Shown piece by piece: positions 17,765 to 26,961 of a DNA stretch of 64,000 nucleotides. Made by a program: the position numbers and the translations under genes. Position 1 is the first letter of the stretch, and each line of letters opens with the position of its first letter. The notes beneath the pieces are model-generated. The model had not been told where the DNA came from and ran no database searches. It worked only from the letters and a program-made list of their open reading frames with translations. Location of the stretch: assembly GCA_041156125.1 (NCBI GenBank), contig JBEVTI010000017.1:40459-104458 (forward strand), read 5' to 3'. This DNA is from Paraktedonobacter carboxidivorans (GTDB lineage: Bacteria; Chloroflexota; Ktedonobacteria; Ktedonobacterales; Ktedonobacteraceae).

Positions 17765-18043
17765 TTACTCGTAATGAATGACACCCATAATAGTCACCGA
17801 GCGATAGAGCGAATAATCACAGGTGCAGGGGCCACCGCCAGCACAGCCAGTACAGCAGTACACTTTACCCTGTACTACCGTTGGCAACCAGAAAAACTCA
17901 ATATCACAATTCGCGCAACCCTGAACCTGGCGTCTCCCCACACCTGGACGCGCTAACTGAGCCGCACCTTCTTTCGTAGGACGCTGCTCCTGATGTGTCG
18001 CGCTATGCATTTGTGTTTTGTGTTGAGTCTGCTTTTGCTTCAT
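17765..18043 (-). CDS. Small Cys-rich putative metal-binding protein
   Basis: A protein of up to 92 residues with a basic, Gln-rich N-terminus and a C-terminal Cys-rich module: CANC, then about 15 residues later YCCTGC, GGPCTCDY. The seven cysteines could form a zinc or other metal site. The motif recalls small zinc-ribbon or metallothionein-like proteins, but I cannot name the family. The start is uncertain: the ATG at 18043 has only AGGA two bases ahead, and the frame extends to 18109. It lies 82 bp upstream of groES on the same strand, so the groESL promoter is either in that gap or in front of this gene. Confidence 0.55.
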   Translation of the reverse strand: MKQKQTQHKTQMHSATHQEQRPTKEGAAQLARPGVGRRQVQGCANCDIEFFWLPTVVQGKVYCCTGCAGGGPCTCDYSLYRSVTIMGVIHYE

Positions 18044-18413
18044 TATCCTGGCCTGCGGCAATGCTTTTTCTGACCACCCGACGTTTCCGTAAAAGAGTAT
18101 GACATACATTCTGTTAGAAGCACGTAGGATTACTGTTAGAAAAGTGTTAGAATCCTCTGGCTCGCGCCTCTATTATCTTCTTTTCCGCGCTGTCAGCTTC
18201 AATAGATATCACCTGCACCTCTGGCACGATTACCTCATAGGCTTGTGTCTCTACATGCCAGGGCTATATAAAAGTGAGCTTCTCGCTTTACAAAACCTCT
18301 CCCAACAGAGTCTGAGAGAGTAGTCTGACGAGGTGAGAGATTTTTGACGGAGCGGAGATGATATAATAGGGCAGTTCGTCCCAGACCAGGGCGGAAAGAA
18401 GGACTATTGATCT
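18044..18413. other. 370-bp divergent intergenic region
   Basis: Between the Cys-rich gene (-) and the biotin carrier gene (+). A TATAAT box is visible at about 18362-18367, roughly 50 bases before the biotin carrier start, but the TTGACG just upstream is too close (12 bp) to be its -35. No gene or repeat is seen. Confidence 0.35.
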
Positions 18414-18980
18414 ATGGCTTTTATTGCTAGTATCCAGGACCATAGCTATATCATTAAAACCAGCACTGACCCTCGGCAGAGTCAGATTACGTTGGACGGC
18501 ACTCCACTGGAAATCGATTGGCAGCAGATCGCGCCTCTGGCCACCGACACGCAGGGCAGAATTGCTCAAGGCGGACAGTATACATTGTTGATCCAGGGCT
18601 ACTCGTACGAGATCTTCGCGCGCAGGCTGAACAAGCCCGACGAGCAGGTAGGGCTGACTTACGAAATTCTGCTCGCGGGTCAGCGCTTTGAGGTTCAGGT
18701 CGAGGATGAACGCGCACGAGCGCTGCTTGGTTCGCTCAAAGACACTCACAAGGTAGGCGAAATCAAGGTGCGCGCGCCCATGCCCGGCCTGGTACTCTCG
18801 GTCCTGAAGGCCGAGGGCGAGAGCGTTGAACGTGGCGAGACTGTCGTGGTACTGGAAGCGATGAAAATGGAAAACGACCTGGCCACCCCGCATGCAGGCA
18901 CTGTTAAAGAGGTCCACGCCAGCCAGGGACAGACGGTCAACCAGGGCGATGTTCTGCTTGTGATTACCGGGAAAGATTAG
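18414..18980 (+). CDS. Biotin carboxyl carrier protein
   Basis: A 188-residue protein. The last 75 residues are a biotinyl domain beginning RAPMPGLVLS, with EAMKMEN carrying the biotin acceptor Lys151. The first 100 residues form a beta-rich linker domain like that in acyl-CoA carboxylase carrier subunits. It would shuttle CO2 between biotin carboxylase and a carboxyltransferase. The methylmalonyl-CoA mutase gene downstream suggests a propionyl-CoA rather than acetyl-CoA carboxylase, but this is inferred from context. GGAAAGAAGG precedes the ATG at 18414. The catalytic subunits are not in the window. Confidence 0.9.
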   Translation: MAFIASIQDHSYIIKTSTDPRQSQITLDGTPLEIDWQQIAPLATDTQGRIAQGGQYTLLIQGYSYEIFARRLNKPDEQVGLTYEILLAGQRFEVQVEDERARALLGSLKDTHKVGEIKVRAPMPGLVLSVLKAEGESVERGETVVVLEAMKMENDLATPHAGTVKEVHASQGQTVNQGDVLLVITGKD

Positions 18981-19014
18981 CTATAAAAATATTCAGAACG
19001 GAAAAGAAACACCC

Positions 19015-19608
19015 ATGAAGATGGATAGCCAGCTGCAGAACTTTCTTGACAGGCTCCACCAGCAGGGCGCGGAGAACGATGCACACTCCACCGAGCAACC
19101 ACAGAGAATGCTCAATCTGGAACTTGAGACAGCCCGCTTACTCAGCTTTCTGGTGCGCAGTTCCAGGCGCACGCGTATTCTGGAAATTGGTACCTCCAAT
19201 GGCTATAGCACCTGCTGGCTAGCATGGGCTGCGCAACAGACCGGTGGTCATGTGACCAGTATTGATCGCGCAAAAGAGAAGCAGGCCCTGGCCGCGAACA
19301 ATTTGCACCTGGCGAGACTGAGCCAGCTGGTCGATCTACGCTGTGGCAACGCTACCGAGGTTGTCGCCAGCCTGCCCGGTCCCTTCGATTGCATCTTCTT
19401 CGATGCCGACCGCTATAGCGCGCCAGATCAACTTACCCTGCTACTGCCCAAACTGACTGCCACAGCCCTGCTCCTCGCCGATAACGCACTCTCGCATCCC
19501 GCCGAGATCGCGGGCTACCTGGCAGCAGTGCAGGCGCTGGAAGATTTTGAACATATGATTATTCCAGTAGGGAAAGGGCTGAGCGTAGCTTATAGAGACA
19601 GCCAATAG
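19015..19608 (+). CDS. Class I SAM-dependent O-methyltransferase
   Basis: A 197-residue methyltransferase of the caffeoyl-CoA/catechol O-methyltransferase type. Motif I ILEIGTSNGYS lies at 55-65 and the acidic SAM-ribose residue at the end of strand 2 is in SIDRAKEKQ. FDCIFFDADRY holds the metal-binding Asp pair. The substrate is unknown. It lies 34 bp after the biotin carrier gene, on the same strand, so it may share its transcript. Two in-frame ATGs (19015 and 19021) are possible starts. Confidence 0.85.
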   Translation: MKMDSQLQNFLDRLHQQGAENDAHSTEQPQRMLNLELETARLLSFLVRSSRRTRILEIGTSNGYSTCWLAWAAQQTGGHVTSIDRAKEKQALAANNLHLARLSQLVDLRCGNATEVVASLPGPFDCIFFDADRYSAPDQLTLLLPKLTATALLLADNALSHPAEIAGYLAAVQALEDFEHMIIPVGKGLSVAYRDSQ

Positions 19609-19768
19609 GTAGCTGTGGCTCGCTTATTAGTATTGCCCTGATCTCCTATCTACCCTGGCAAGGGCTGATCTAGCAGCAGAACTCTGTCGTCGCGCAATAA
19701 GTTCTACTCTAGCTTCCCCTCACCAGGGTTTATGCTATAATGCCTTTGGTAATAAAGGAGGATGCCAG

Positions 19769-21442
19769 ATGGAACAACAGCGCAGTGAAAGCGCCGCAGA
19801 GTGGCGCGCTACGACTGCTCATGCCGCGCAACAGAAAACGACCGGACGCCAGCCCACGTTTATGACCAGCCCCAGCTCGGATATTGAGATTCCCGATATA
19901 GCGAGCGCGGAAGATCTGGCGGATTTTTCCGAGCAGGAAAAGCTCGGCTATCCTGGCGAGTTTCCTTTTACACGTGGAGTTCATCCTGCCATGTATCGTT
20001 CCCGCCTGTGGACTATGCGCCAGTACGCGGGCTTTGGTACGGCTGAGGAGTCGAATAAACGTTACCATTTCTTGCTTGCGCAAGGCACAACTGGCCTCTC
20101 GGTAGCTTTCGACTTGCCCACACAGATGGGCTACGATGCCGATCATCCTCTGGCAGTGGGCGAGGTGGGCAAAGTTGGCGTCTCGATCTCTAGCCTGAAA
20201 GATATGGAAATGCTGCTCCATGGTCTGCCTCTGGAACGCATCAGCACTTCGATGACCATCAACGCGACCGCCAGCATTCTGCTCGCATTGTATATCGCGG
20301 TGGCCAAAAAGCAGGGAATCGCTGTGAACAAGCTCTCCGGCACCATCCAGAACGATATTCTCAAGGAGTATACCGCGCGCGGCACCTATATCTACCCTCC
20401 ACGGCATTCGATGCGTATTATCACCGATATTTTCCGCTACTGCGCGGAGAACCTGCCGCGCTGGAATACGATCAGCATTAGCGGCTATCACATACGCGAA
20501 GCTGGCTCGAACGCAGTGCAGGAGGTGGCGTTCACGCTCGCGAACGCGATCACTTATGTAGAGGCAGCCATCCAGGCTGGACTCGATGTGGACCTTTTCG
20601 CTGGCAATCTCTCCTTCTTCTTTAATAGCCATAATAATCTTCTGGAAGAGGTGGCAAAATTTCGGGCCGCGCGCCGGATGTGGGCCCACATTATGCGCGA
20701 GCGCTTTCATGCACAGGATGCGCGCTCGCTGATGTTGCGCTTCCATACGCAGACGGCTGGCTCTACGCTGACCGCGCAGCAACCGGATAATAATACAGTA
20801 CGCACCGCCTACCAGGCGCTGGCCGCGGTGCTCGGCGGCACGCAGTCCCTGCATACTAACGCGAAAGATGAGGCTCTGGCCCTACCTACCGAAGATTCCG
20901 CGCGGGTGGCGCTGCGCACACAGCAAATCCTGGCCTATGAAAGCGGTGTTGCTGATGTAGTTGATCCGCTGGCGGGTTCGTATTATGTCGAGTATCTGAC
21001 CGATCAGATCGAGAAGCAAGCCTGGGCCTATATCCAAAAAATCGACGACCTTGGTGGCAGTGTGCATGCAATTGAACGCGGCTTTATGCAGGCCGAGATT
21101 GAACAAGCGGCTTATACTTATCAAAAGGCGCTCGAAGAGGAGCGCGCGATTGTCGTTGGCGTCAATCGTTTTGAGCTTGAGCATGAGGAGCGACCAGCGT
21201 TACTACGCGTGGATGCTGAGATAGGCAAACGCCAGGCAGCCAGGGTGGCAGAGCTGCGCCTGAGTCGCGATCAACAATGCGTTCAGCAAGCACTGAACGC
21301 GCTGGAGGCTAGCGCGGCGAGCGATGCCAATCTGATGCCACTGATCATCGATGCCGTAGAGGCATACGCGACTTTGGGCGAAATCAGCGATGCCATGCGC
21401 CGGGTTTTCGGCGAACAGGGTGAGTTCCGTAGTCTCGCGTAG
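19769..21442 (+). CDS. Methylmalonyl-CoA mutase large subunit (catalytic half)
   Basis: A 557-residue mutase with the substrate-binding barrel only. TMRQYAGFGTAEESN (82-96) contains the active-site Tyr region, and QMGYDADHP and GTIQNDILKEY are conserved blocks. There is no C-terminal B12-binding domain (no DxHxxG), as in archaeal and Chloroflexota enzymes that use a separate small subunit. The small subunit is not in this window. It isomerises methylmalonyl-CoA and succinyl-CoA using adenosylcobalamin. Isobutyryl-CoA mutase is a possible alternative. AAGGAGG lies 8 bases before the ATG. Confidence 0.92.
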   Translation: MEQQRSESAAEWRATTAHAAQQKTTGRQPTFMTSPSSDIEIPDIASAEDLADFSEQEKLGYPGEFPFTRGVHPAMYRSRLWTMRQYAGFGTAEESNKRYHFLLAQGTTGLSVAFDLPTQMGYDADHPLAVGEVGKVGVSISSLKDMEMLLHGLPLERISTSMTINATASILLALYIAVAKKQGIAVNKLSGTIQNDILKEYTARGTYIYPPRHSMRIITDIFRYCAENLPRWNTISISGYHIREAGSNAVQEVAFTLANAITYVEAAIQAGLDVDLFAGNLSFFFNSHNNLLEEVAKFRAARRMWAHIMRERFHAQDARSLMLRFHTQTAGSTLTAQQPDNNTVRTAYQALAAVLGGTQSLHTNAKDEALALPTEDSARVALRTQQILAYESGVADVVDPLAGSYYVEYLTDQIEKQAWAYIQKIDDLGGSVHAIERGFMQAEIEQAAYTYQKALEEERAIVVGVNRFELEHEERPALLRVDAEIGKRQAARVAELRLSRDQQCVQQALNALEASAASDANLMPLIIDAVEAYATLGEISDAMRRVFGEQGEFRSLA

Positions 21443-21576
21443 GGTATTTCAAGATCGCGTGCGGGCGCAAAAGATCCAGACTATTGCCAGCCCGCCCGCA
21501 GTAGTATTAATACAAAACTCGTACAGGCCAGGCAGTTATGCGCGGGTAACTCCTATAGAAATAGTGTTGTAGAGAT

Positions 21577-22527
21577 ATGAAAGATTGGAATAACGAGCAG
21601 AGAGAGGCATGGCAGCCCGTGAGCGCCGAGGAACCCCGGCCTGGACGCGACACTGAGCGCAGTGCCGAACTCCTCCAGTACGAGCACCAGTTGCCCCTCA
21701 CGCAGGCTAATGCTCCGATTGGCGTCTTCGATTCAGGGGCTGGAGGATTGACTATCCTCAACGACCTGCGCGCCGAACTGCCACACGAAAGTTTCGTCTA
21801 TCTTGGCGATACCGCGAACTGTCCTTATGGGGTGCGTAGCGATGAGGAGATTACAGCACTTACACTTGAGTGCTGCCGTTTTTTGATCAAGCAGGGAGTC
21901 AAGCTGATTGTGATTGCCTGCAACACCGCCTCGCAGGCTGCTCTGAGCACGCTAAGAGCTACTCTTCATCCTCTACCCTTTATCGGCGTTGTGCCCGCGG
22001 TCAAACCAGCTGCTCGCCTGACCAGGAATGGGCGTATTGGCATCGCCGCGACCAATCAGGCAGCAAAGGCAATCTATTTGCGCCAGTTGATTGACGAGTT
22101 TGCTGGCGGCATTGAAGCTTTCGCGGTCGGCTGTCCGAACCTGGTAACGCTGGTGGAGCGCGGCCAGTTCGAGGGACCCGAGGTGGAAGCTACTGTCAGA
22201 CAGGCACTGCAACCTGTGCTGGCGGAAGATATCGATGTACTCGTACTGGGGTGTACTCACTTCCCCGCGTTACGCCCGGTGATTGAACGCGTGGCTGGAC
22301 CCAGGATTCAGGTCATCGATAGCGGTCAGGCTATTGCGCGCCGCACCCGCTCGATCTTGCAGATCGAAACTCTGTTCGCGCCAGCCACTCTACTGGGCAA
22401 TGGCGGCGGCACACTGGAGATCTGGTGTAGCGGTGATCCAGTCACTTTCAGTCGCGTAGCAACACATATTCTTGGATTGCCCGTCCAGGTACGGCAAGCC
22501 ATCCTCGAGGTTCAAGGAACAAAATGA
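21577..22527 (+). CDS. murI: Glutamate racemase
   Basis: A 316-residue racemase with an unusual N-terminal extension of about 45 residues before the normal start block IGVFDSGAGGLTIL (48-61). The two catalytic cysteines are Cys115 in ACNTAS and Cys226 in LGCTHFP, and DTANCPYG is intact. It supplies D-glutamate for peptidoglycan. The extension is polar and acidic; an internal start cannot be excluded, but none has a clear ribosome site. The stop overlaps the next gene by four bases (ATGA), so it is coupled to the membrane phosphatase-like gene. Confidence 0.93.
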   Translation: MKDWNNEQREAWQPVSAEEPRPGRDTERSAELLQYEHQLPLTQANAPIGVFDSGAGGLTILNDLRAELPHESFVYLGDTANCPYGVRSDEEITALTLECCRFLIKQGVKLIVIACNTASQAALSTLRATLHPLPFIGVVPAVKPAARLTRNGRIGIAATNQAAKAIYLRQLIDEFAGGIEAFAVGCPNLVTLVERGQFEGPEVEATVRQALQPVLAEDIDVLVLGCTHFPALRPVIERVAGPRIQVIDSGQAIARRTRSILQIETLFAPATLLGNGGGTLEIWCSGDPVTFSRVATHILGLPVQVRQAILEVQGTK

Positions 22528-23207
22528 CAGAGCCAAGCGCTATTAATACAGACGAAGCCACGCCAGACGCAGAGGAGAAGCGCGCCGCTATTCCCGCGCC
22601 CGTTCCGGCGAGCACGCAGAAACCCCGGCATGTGCGTATCGCGCGCCATGTCTCAAATATCCTGGGTCCAGCGACGATCTCTTTTCCCATGATTCTGCTG
22701 GTCGCTTTCTATAAAGCCAGCAGCGTTGCTAGCGCTCTGCTATACGCGGCACTTACGCTTTTCTTTCTGAGCGTTGGTCCGTTTGGCTATATTTTGATCG
22801 GAGTGCGTCTGGGCAAACTTTCTGATACAGATGTAAGCAAACGTACTGAACGAACCGGACCATTTACCTTTGGCCTTATCTCAGTGTGTCTGGGCTGGGC
22901 CGCCCTGGTGCTCACCCACGGTCCAGGTCCGTTGATCATCACAGTGATTATCACCGCGCTCTGCGGCCTGATCATGATGGCGATTACTCTCTGGTGGAAA
23001 ATTAGCCTCCACGCGGGTTCGCTGGGAGCCGCCGCGACAATCCTCACCGCGTTCTATGGAGTCAGCATGCTGCCCGCCTTCGCTCTGCTCGTACTGGTCA
23101 GTTGGTCCCGCGTGGTCCTGCGCCGTCATACAGTGGCCCAGGTGATCGCCGGTTCGCTGCTCAGTATCGCACTGTCGGCAACAATCTTGAAAATTTTCGG
23201 CTGGTAG
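22524..23207 (+). CDS. PAP2-superfamily-like membrane protein, divergent active site
   Basis: A 227-residue protein with a polar N-terminus (1-45) and five to six membrane helices. The C-terminal half resembles PAP2 phosphatases: a histidine in SLHAG takes the position of motif 2, and SRVVLRRHTVAQVIAG matches motif 3 (SRx5HxxxD), but the final Asp is Gln here. The first motif (KxxxxxxRP) is represented only by KRTERTGPF. It may be a weak or non-catalytic relative. Overlap with murI (ATGA) suggests a link to cell-wall precursor or undecaprenyl-phosphate metabolism, which is inference. Confidence 0.65.
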   Translation: MTEPSAINTDEATPDAEEKRAAIPAPVPASTQKPRHVRIARHVSNILGPATISFPMILLVAFYKASSVASALLYAALTLFFLSVGPFGYILIGVRLGKLSDTDVSKRTERTGPFTFGLISVCLGWAALVLTHGPGPLIITVIITALCGLIMMAITLWWKISLHAGSLGAAATILTAFYGVSMLPAFALLVLVSWSRVVLRRHTVAQVIAGSLLSIALSATILKIFGW

Positions 23208-23252
23208 CATCGAAAATGATCCATCAATGATTTTTACAAGCAGGAATAAGCC

Positions 23253-24236
23253 ATGATGAAGAGCATTTATTGCGACACTCATACCCACTTCTTTAATCAG
23301 TTGACAGATAATGACCAGATTGCTGAGTTAATCAATGATCCTAAACACGTCTTCTGGTTGGATCTACAACAGCCGACAGAACAGGAACTGGCGACGATTG
23401 CCAATCTCTTCAAACTCCATCCGCTGGCTATAGAAGACGCCAGTAATGAGCATCAACGCCCTAAAGTGGAAGAGTACGAACATTTCTTATTTCTGGTCTT
23501 TCACACAATTAATCTGGATGCCAGCAAACGCGAGTTGCTTCTAGAAGAACTGGATGCCTTTGTGGGAGCAAACTACCTGATTACAGTTCACAACCAGCCA
23601 ATCAGGGAACTTGATGAAGTAGAGCAACGCTGGAAACGCAGTAATGCTCAGGTGGAAAAAGGCATTGGCATTCTTCTGTACTCGTTGCTAGATACGATTG
23701 TCGATCACTATTTTCCGGCTGTCGATGAGTTGGTAGACCAGGCGGAAGCTCTTGAAGACCGTATGTTTGCGGAAGCAAGGGCTGTGCGTGAGCGCCAGCT
23801 TACATTAGATCTGCTGGCCCTCAAAAAGCAATTTCTGGCCTTCCGGCGCATTGCTTCACCTGAACGCGATGTGCTCAATACGCTAACTAACCGCGATAGC
23901 CCATTCTTTACCGAGCATATCACGATCTACTTCCGCGATGTCTACGATCATGTCGCCCGTCTGAACGATACACTGGATCTCTACCGCGATCAACTCAGCA
24001 CGATCATGGACGCTAATCTTTCTATTGTCTCCAATGATCTCAACAAAATCATGCGTACACTGACGGTTATGTCAATTGTCCTGATGGTTGATGCCCTGGT
24101 TGTAGGTATCTACGGCATGAATTTTGACTATATGCCCGAACTGCATTTGCACTATGGCTATTTTGCGGTTCTGCTCTTAATGCTGATAGTCAGCGGAATG
24201 CTGGTAGCCCTTTTCAGACGTATGGGGTGGTTTTAG
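23253..24236 (+). CDS. corA: CorA family magnesium/divalent cation channel
   Basis: A 327-residue CorA protein. A long cytoplasmic alpha/beta and coiled-coil domain is followed by two C-terminal membrane helices (about 270-290 and 302-322). The pore signature YGMNFDY precedes the loop MPEL. The pentamer mediates Mg2+ or Co2+ uptake. The gene begins 45 bp after the PAP2-like gene, so it may be read through from it. It ends 5 bases before a strong terminator. Confidence 0.95.
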   Translation: MMKSIYCDTHTHFFNQLTDNDQIAELINDPKHVFWLDLQQPTEQELATIANLFKLHPLAIEDASNEHQRPKVEEYEHFLFLVFHTINLDASKRELLLEELDAFVGANYLITVHNQPIRELDEVEQRWKRSNAQVEKGIGILLYSLLDTIVDHYFPAVDELVDQAEALEDRMFAEARAVRERQLTLDLLALKKQFLAFRRIASPERDVLNTLTNRDSPFFTEHITIYFRDVYDHVARLNDTLDLYRDQLSTIMDANLSIVSNDLNKIMRTLTVMSIVLMVDALVVGIYGMNFDYMPELHLHYGYFAVLLLMLIVSGMLVALFRRMGWF

Positions 24237-24240
24237 TTCA

Positions 24241-24299
24241 ATTTGCGGTAAATAAAAAGCGGCGACCAGGAAGGCTGCCGCTTTTTATTTACCGCAAAT
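24241..24299. terminator. Long perfect bidirectional hairpin (23-bp stem)
   Basis: Arms 24241-24263 and 24277-24299 pair perfectly, with a 13-nt loop. It fills the gap between the stops of corA (+) and nuoH (-, 24302). The stem includes an A/T-rich block that can act as a U-tract. Confidence 0.85.
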
Positions 24300-24301
24300 G
24301 G

Positions 24302-25675
24302 TTATTGCTGCGTACCGGCTGTGATAGCGGCGCTCGCGCTGACCCGTTCGGGTAGTTGCGCGGCGGCTCTGGCGCGTTGCTGGGCGCGAATGGCGGGAGC
24401 CTGGGCGCGGCGCGTAGAGGCCACAGTAGCGCGACTGACAATGTTGATAAAGGCGAAGAGCATGACCCAGTTAAGCACTCCCAACACGATCAGGAAGATC
24501 GTATTGTTAAAGCCAAGAGCATTGAGCACAAGGTAGAGAGCACCAGTGAGTAGAATATTGAACAGAGTGGTCGGTATAAGGATCAACCAGGCAAACTGCA
24601 TCAACTGATCCGAGCGCAAGCGCGGAAGCGTGCTACGTATCCAGATAAAGACGAAGCACAGGCCATAGACCTTGATGAAGAAGTAGCTAAGAGCCAGAAG
24701 ATTGCCCAGCAGTCCCCAGCCAGGAACATTAAGATTGGTCAAGTAGGCCACACCGGGTCCAGCCCAGCCACCCAGGAAAAGTGTAGTCGCGATCGCGGAG
24801 ACAATCGTCATGTTACCATACTCACCCAGAAAGAACATGGCCCAGCGCATCCCGCTATACTCGGTCAGGTAACCAGCAACCAGTTCTGACTCCGCCTCTG
24901 GCAGGTCAAACGGAGCCCTGTTGGTCTCAGCGAGTCCGCAGATGTAGTAGATGAGCAGCATCAAAGGTTGCACGAGGAAGAACCAGGTCCAGGGAGTAAA
25001 GCCCTTGAAGACGAAATCCCAGAAAGCGATACCCCTGCCCGGATAGCTCGTGGAACTCTGAAATTCCATGATACCCTTCAGCGAGATGGTGCCAATACCA
25101 GGTCCGTGGGGATCGAGCACACTGGTTAGCATCACGATGCCTACCAGGGCCAGCACAAGGGGCAGTTCATATGAGATCATCTGGGCTGCGGCGCGCAGAC
25201 CGCCCATCAGGGAGTATTTATTGTTTGAACCCCAACCGGCCATAATCACTCCCACCACATCCAGAGAACTCATCGCCACCAGGTAGACAATACCAGTCGC
25301 CAGAGCTGTACCCGGCAGGCCAACGTAAGGCGAGAAGGGCAGTACGGCGAAGGCCGCGATAACTGGCGCCAGGAAGACCGAAGGGGCGAACCAGAAGACC
25401 GCTATGTCGGCACCTGCGACATGGATATCCTCTTTGAGCAACAGCTTGAGCACATCCGCGACGGTCTGTAGCGAACCTTTAGGGCCAGTATGATAAGGAC
25501 CAAGGCGATCCTGCATCCAGGCCATAACTTTGCGTTCAGCCAGTACCAGAATTGTTGCACTGGTCAGCACAAAGCCAAAGAAGGAGAGAAACGCTACGAC
25601 GAACTGCAGAAAGTCCCACGAGATGATACCATTCCAAAGTTCGGTCCACAGGTCTGCAAAAATTAATCCATGCAT
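24302..25675 (-). CDS. nuoH: NADH-quinone oxidoreductase subunit H
   Basis: A 457-residue membrane subunit of complex I with about eight to nine helices. Conserved parts include RKVMAWMQDRLGPYHTGPKG and the quinone-site segment NRAPFDLPEAESELVAGY. It is longer than E. coli NuoH (325 aa) because of a long periplasm-side insertion and a basic, Ala/Arg-rich C-tail. I chose the ATG at 25675, with GGAG 10 bases upstream. Frames back to TTG 25729 lack a ribosome site. It is the last gene of the nuo cluster; nuoI, which normally follows, is absent. Confidence 0.93.
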   Translation of the reverse strand: MHGLIFADLWTELWNGIISWDFLQFVVAFLSFFGFVLTSATILVLAERKVMAWMQDRLGPYHTGPKGSLQTVADVLKLLLKEDIHVAGADIAVFWFAPSVFLAPVIAAFAVLPFSPYVGLPGTALATGIVYLVAMSSLDVVGVIMAGWGSNNKYSLMGGLRAAAQMISYELPLVLALVGIVMLTSVLDPHGPGIGTISLKGIMEFQSSTSYPGRGIAFWDFVFKGFTPWTWFFLVQPLMLLIYYICGLAETNRAPFDLPEAESELVAGYLTEYSGMRWAMFFLGEYGNMTIVSAIATTLFLGGWAGPGVAYLTNLNVPGWGLLGNLLALSYFFIKVYGLCFVFIWIRSTLPRLRSDQLMQFAWLILIPTTLFNILLTGALYLVLNALGFNNTIFLIVLGVLNWVMLFAFINIVSRATVASTRRAQAPAIRAQQRARAAAQLPERVSASAAITAGTQQ

Positions 25676-25732
25676 AATAAAATAACTCCAGGTGCGGAGG
25701 AATGGCACAGACGCCATCCCTTCACGCAATGT

Positions 25733-26884
25733 TTAGCGGTCAACCTCACCCAGAACAATATCGGTACTGCCCAGAATCGCGATCACGTCGCCCATCTTAT
25801 GGCCGCGTAGCAATTCAGGCAGAATCTGTAGATTGACAAAGGACGGGCCACGCAATTTAGCACGCCAGGGATACTCACTACCATCGCTGATAAAGTAAAT
25901 GCCCAGCTCGCCTTTGCTGCTCTCAAGCGCGAAGTATGTCTCACCGCGCAAGGGACGCAGAGCGATCGGCGTACGCGTGCAGATCGAGCCACCCGGCATG
26001 CGATCGATAGCCACGCGGCAGAGGCGTATGCTTTCTATAATCTCATCCATGCGAACTTTATAACGCGCGAAGCAGTCGCCTTCCTGGCGCGTCACAATAT
26101 TCACTGGCACCTCACGATAAGCGCCGTAAGGACGATTGACGCGTAGATCCCATTTGACACCACTGGCGCGCAACATCGGACCAGTCAGACCATAAGCGAT
26201 TGCCTGCTGCTGATCGATATAGCCCACACCTTGAGTACGCGCCTCAAAAATCTCGTTGCCGGTGACCAGTCCTTCCAGTTCACCCATATTCTTCTCGAAC
26301 TGGTCAAGAAAAGCCGAGCAATCATCCAACCAGCCCTGGGGGAAATCGTGAAGCACGCCACCAACACGTATATAGTTCACATTAAAGCGGCTACCACCCA
26401 GAGCCTCAAACAGCGAAAGAATAATCTCGCGGTCACGGAAGGCCCAGAGCAGGGGAGTGACCGCGCCAAGGTCGGCCAGGTACGTGCCAACACCCACCAG
26501 GTGGCTGGCGATGCGCTGGAGTTCGTTGACCAGCAGGCGAATATATTGCGCGCGGCGCGGTGGCTCAATGCCCATCAACTGCTCGACGGCGCTGGCATAT
26601 GCTGTTTCACTCAACATGGGAGACAGGTAATCGCAGTTATCCATGTAGCGAATACCCGCCATCACTGTGCGATTCTCCAGGATTTTCTCGATACCGCGAT
26701 GGAGATAGCCAATGACGGGGGTGCAGTTGACCACCGTCTCGCCCTCTAGCGTCATCACCAGACGCAGCACCCCATGAGTACTGGGGTGCTGGGGACCCAG
26801 ATTGAGCAGCATCTCCTGGGTTTTCAGCCCCTCGGCAGATTCGTCAAGTTCAGGATGCGCGCCCGTATTTAGATTTGTAACCAT
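25733..26884 (-). CDS. nuoD: NADH-quinone oxidoreductase subunit D (49 kDa)
   Basis: A 383-residue peripheral subunit that forms part of the quinone site. It contains GPQHPSTHGVLR (about 30-41) and ends with the conserved DIVLGEVDR. The ATG at 26884 has GAGGAAA upstream. It directly precedes nuoH and follows a small membrane protein gene. No fusion to nuoC. Confidence 0.96.
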   Translation of the reverse strand: MVTNLNTGAHPELDESAEGLKTQEMLLNLGPQHPSTHGVLRLVMTLEGETVVNCTPVIGYLHRGIEKILENRTVMAGIRYMDNCDYLSPMLSETAYASAVEQLMGIEPPRRAQYIRLLVNELQRIASHLVGVGTYLADLGAVTPLLWAFRDREIILSLFEALGGSRFNVNYIRVGGVLHDFPQGWLDDCSAFLDQFEKNMGELEGLVTGNEIFEARTQGVGYIDQQQAIAYGLTGPMLRASGVKWDLRVNRPYGAYREVPVNIVTRQEGDCFARYKVRMDEIIESIRLCRVAIDRMPGGSICTRTPIALRPLRGETYFALESSKGELGIYFISDGSEYPWRAKLRGPSFVNLQILPELLRGHKMGDVIAILGSTDIVLGEVDR

Positions 26885-26961
26885 GGGTTTCCTCTTAATA
26901 TACTCTACTCGTAGCTCTGCTCTTCATAACATCCAGCATAATCATGGATAGAAATGTCGTT

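Noticed and set aside
19730..20854. 374-codon minus frame opposite the mutase gene
   Set aside because: It is fully antisense to a clear methylmalonyl-CoA mutase; Cys/His/Arg-rich shadow composition.
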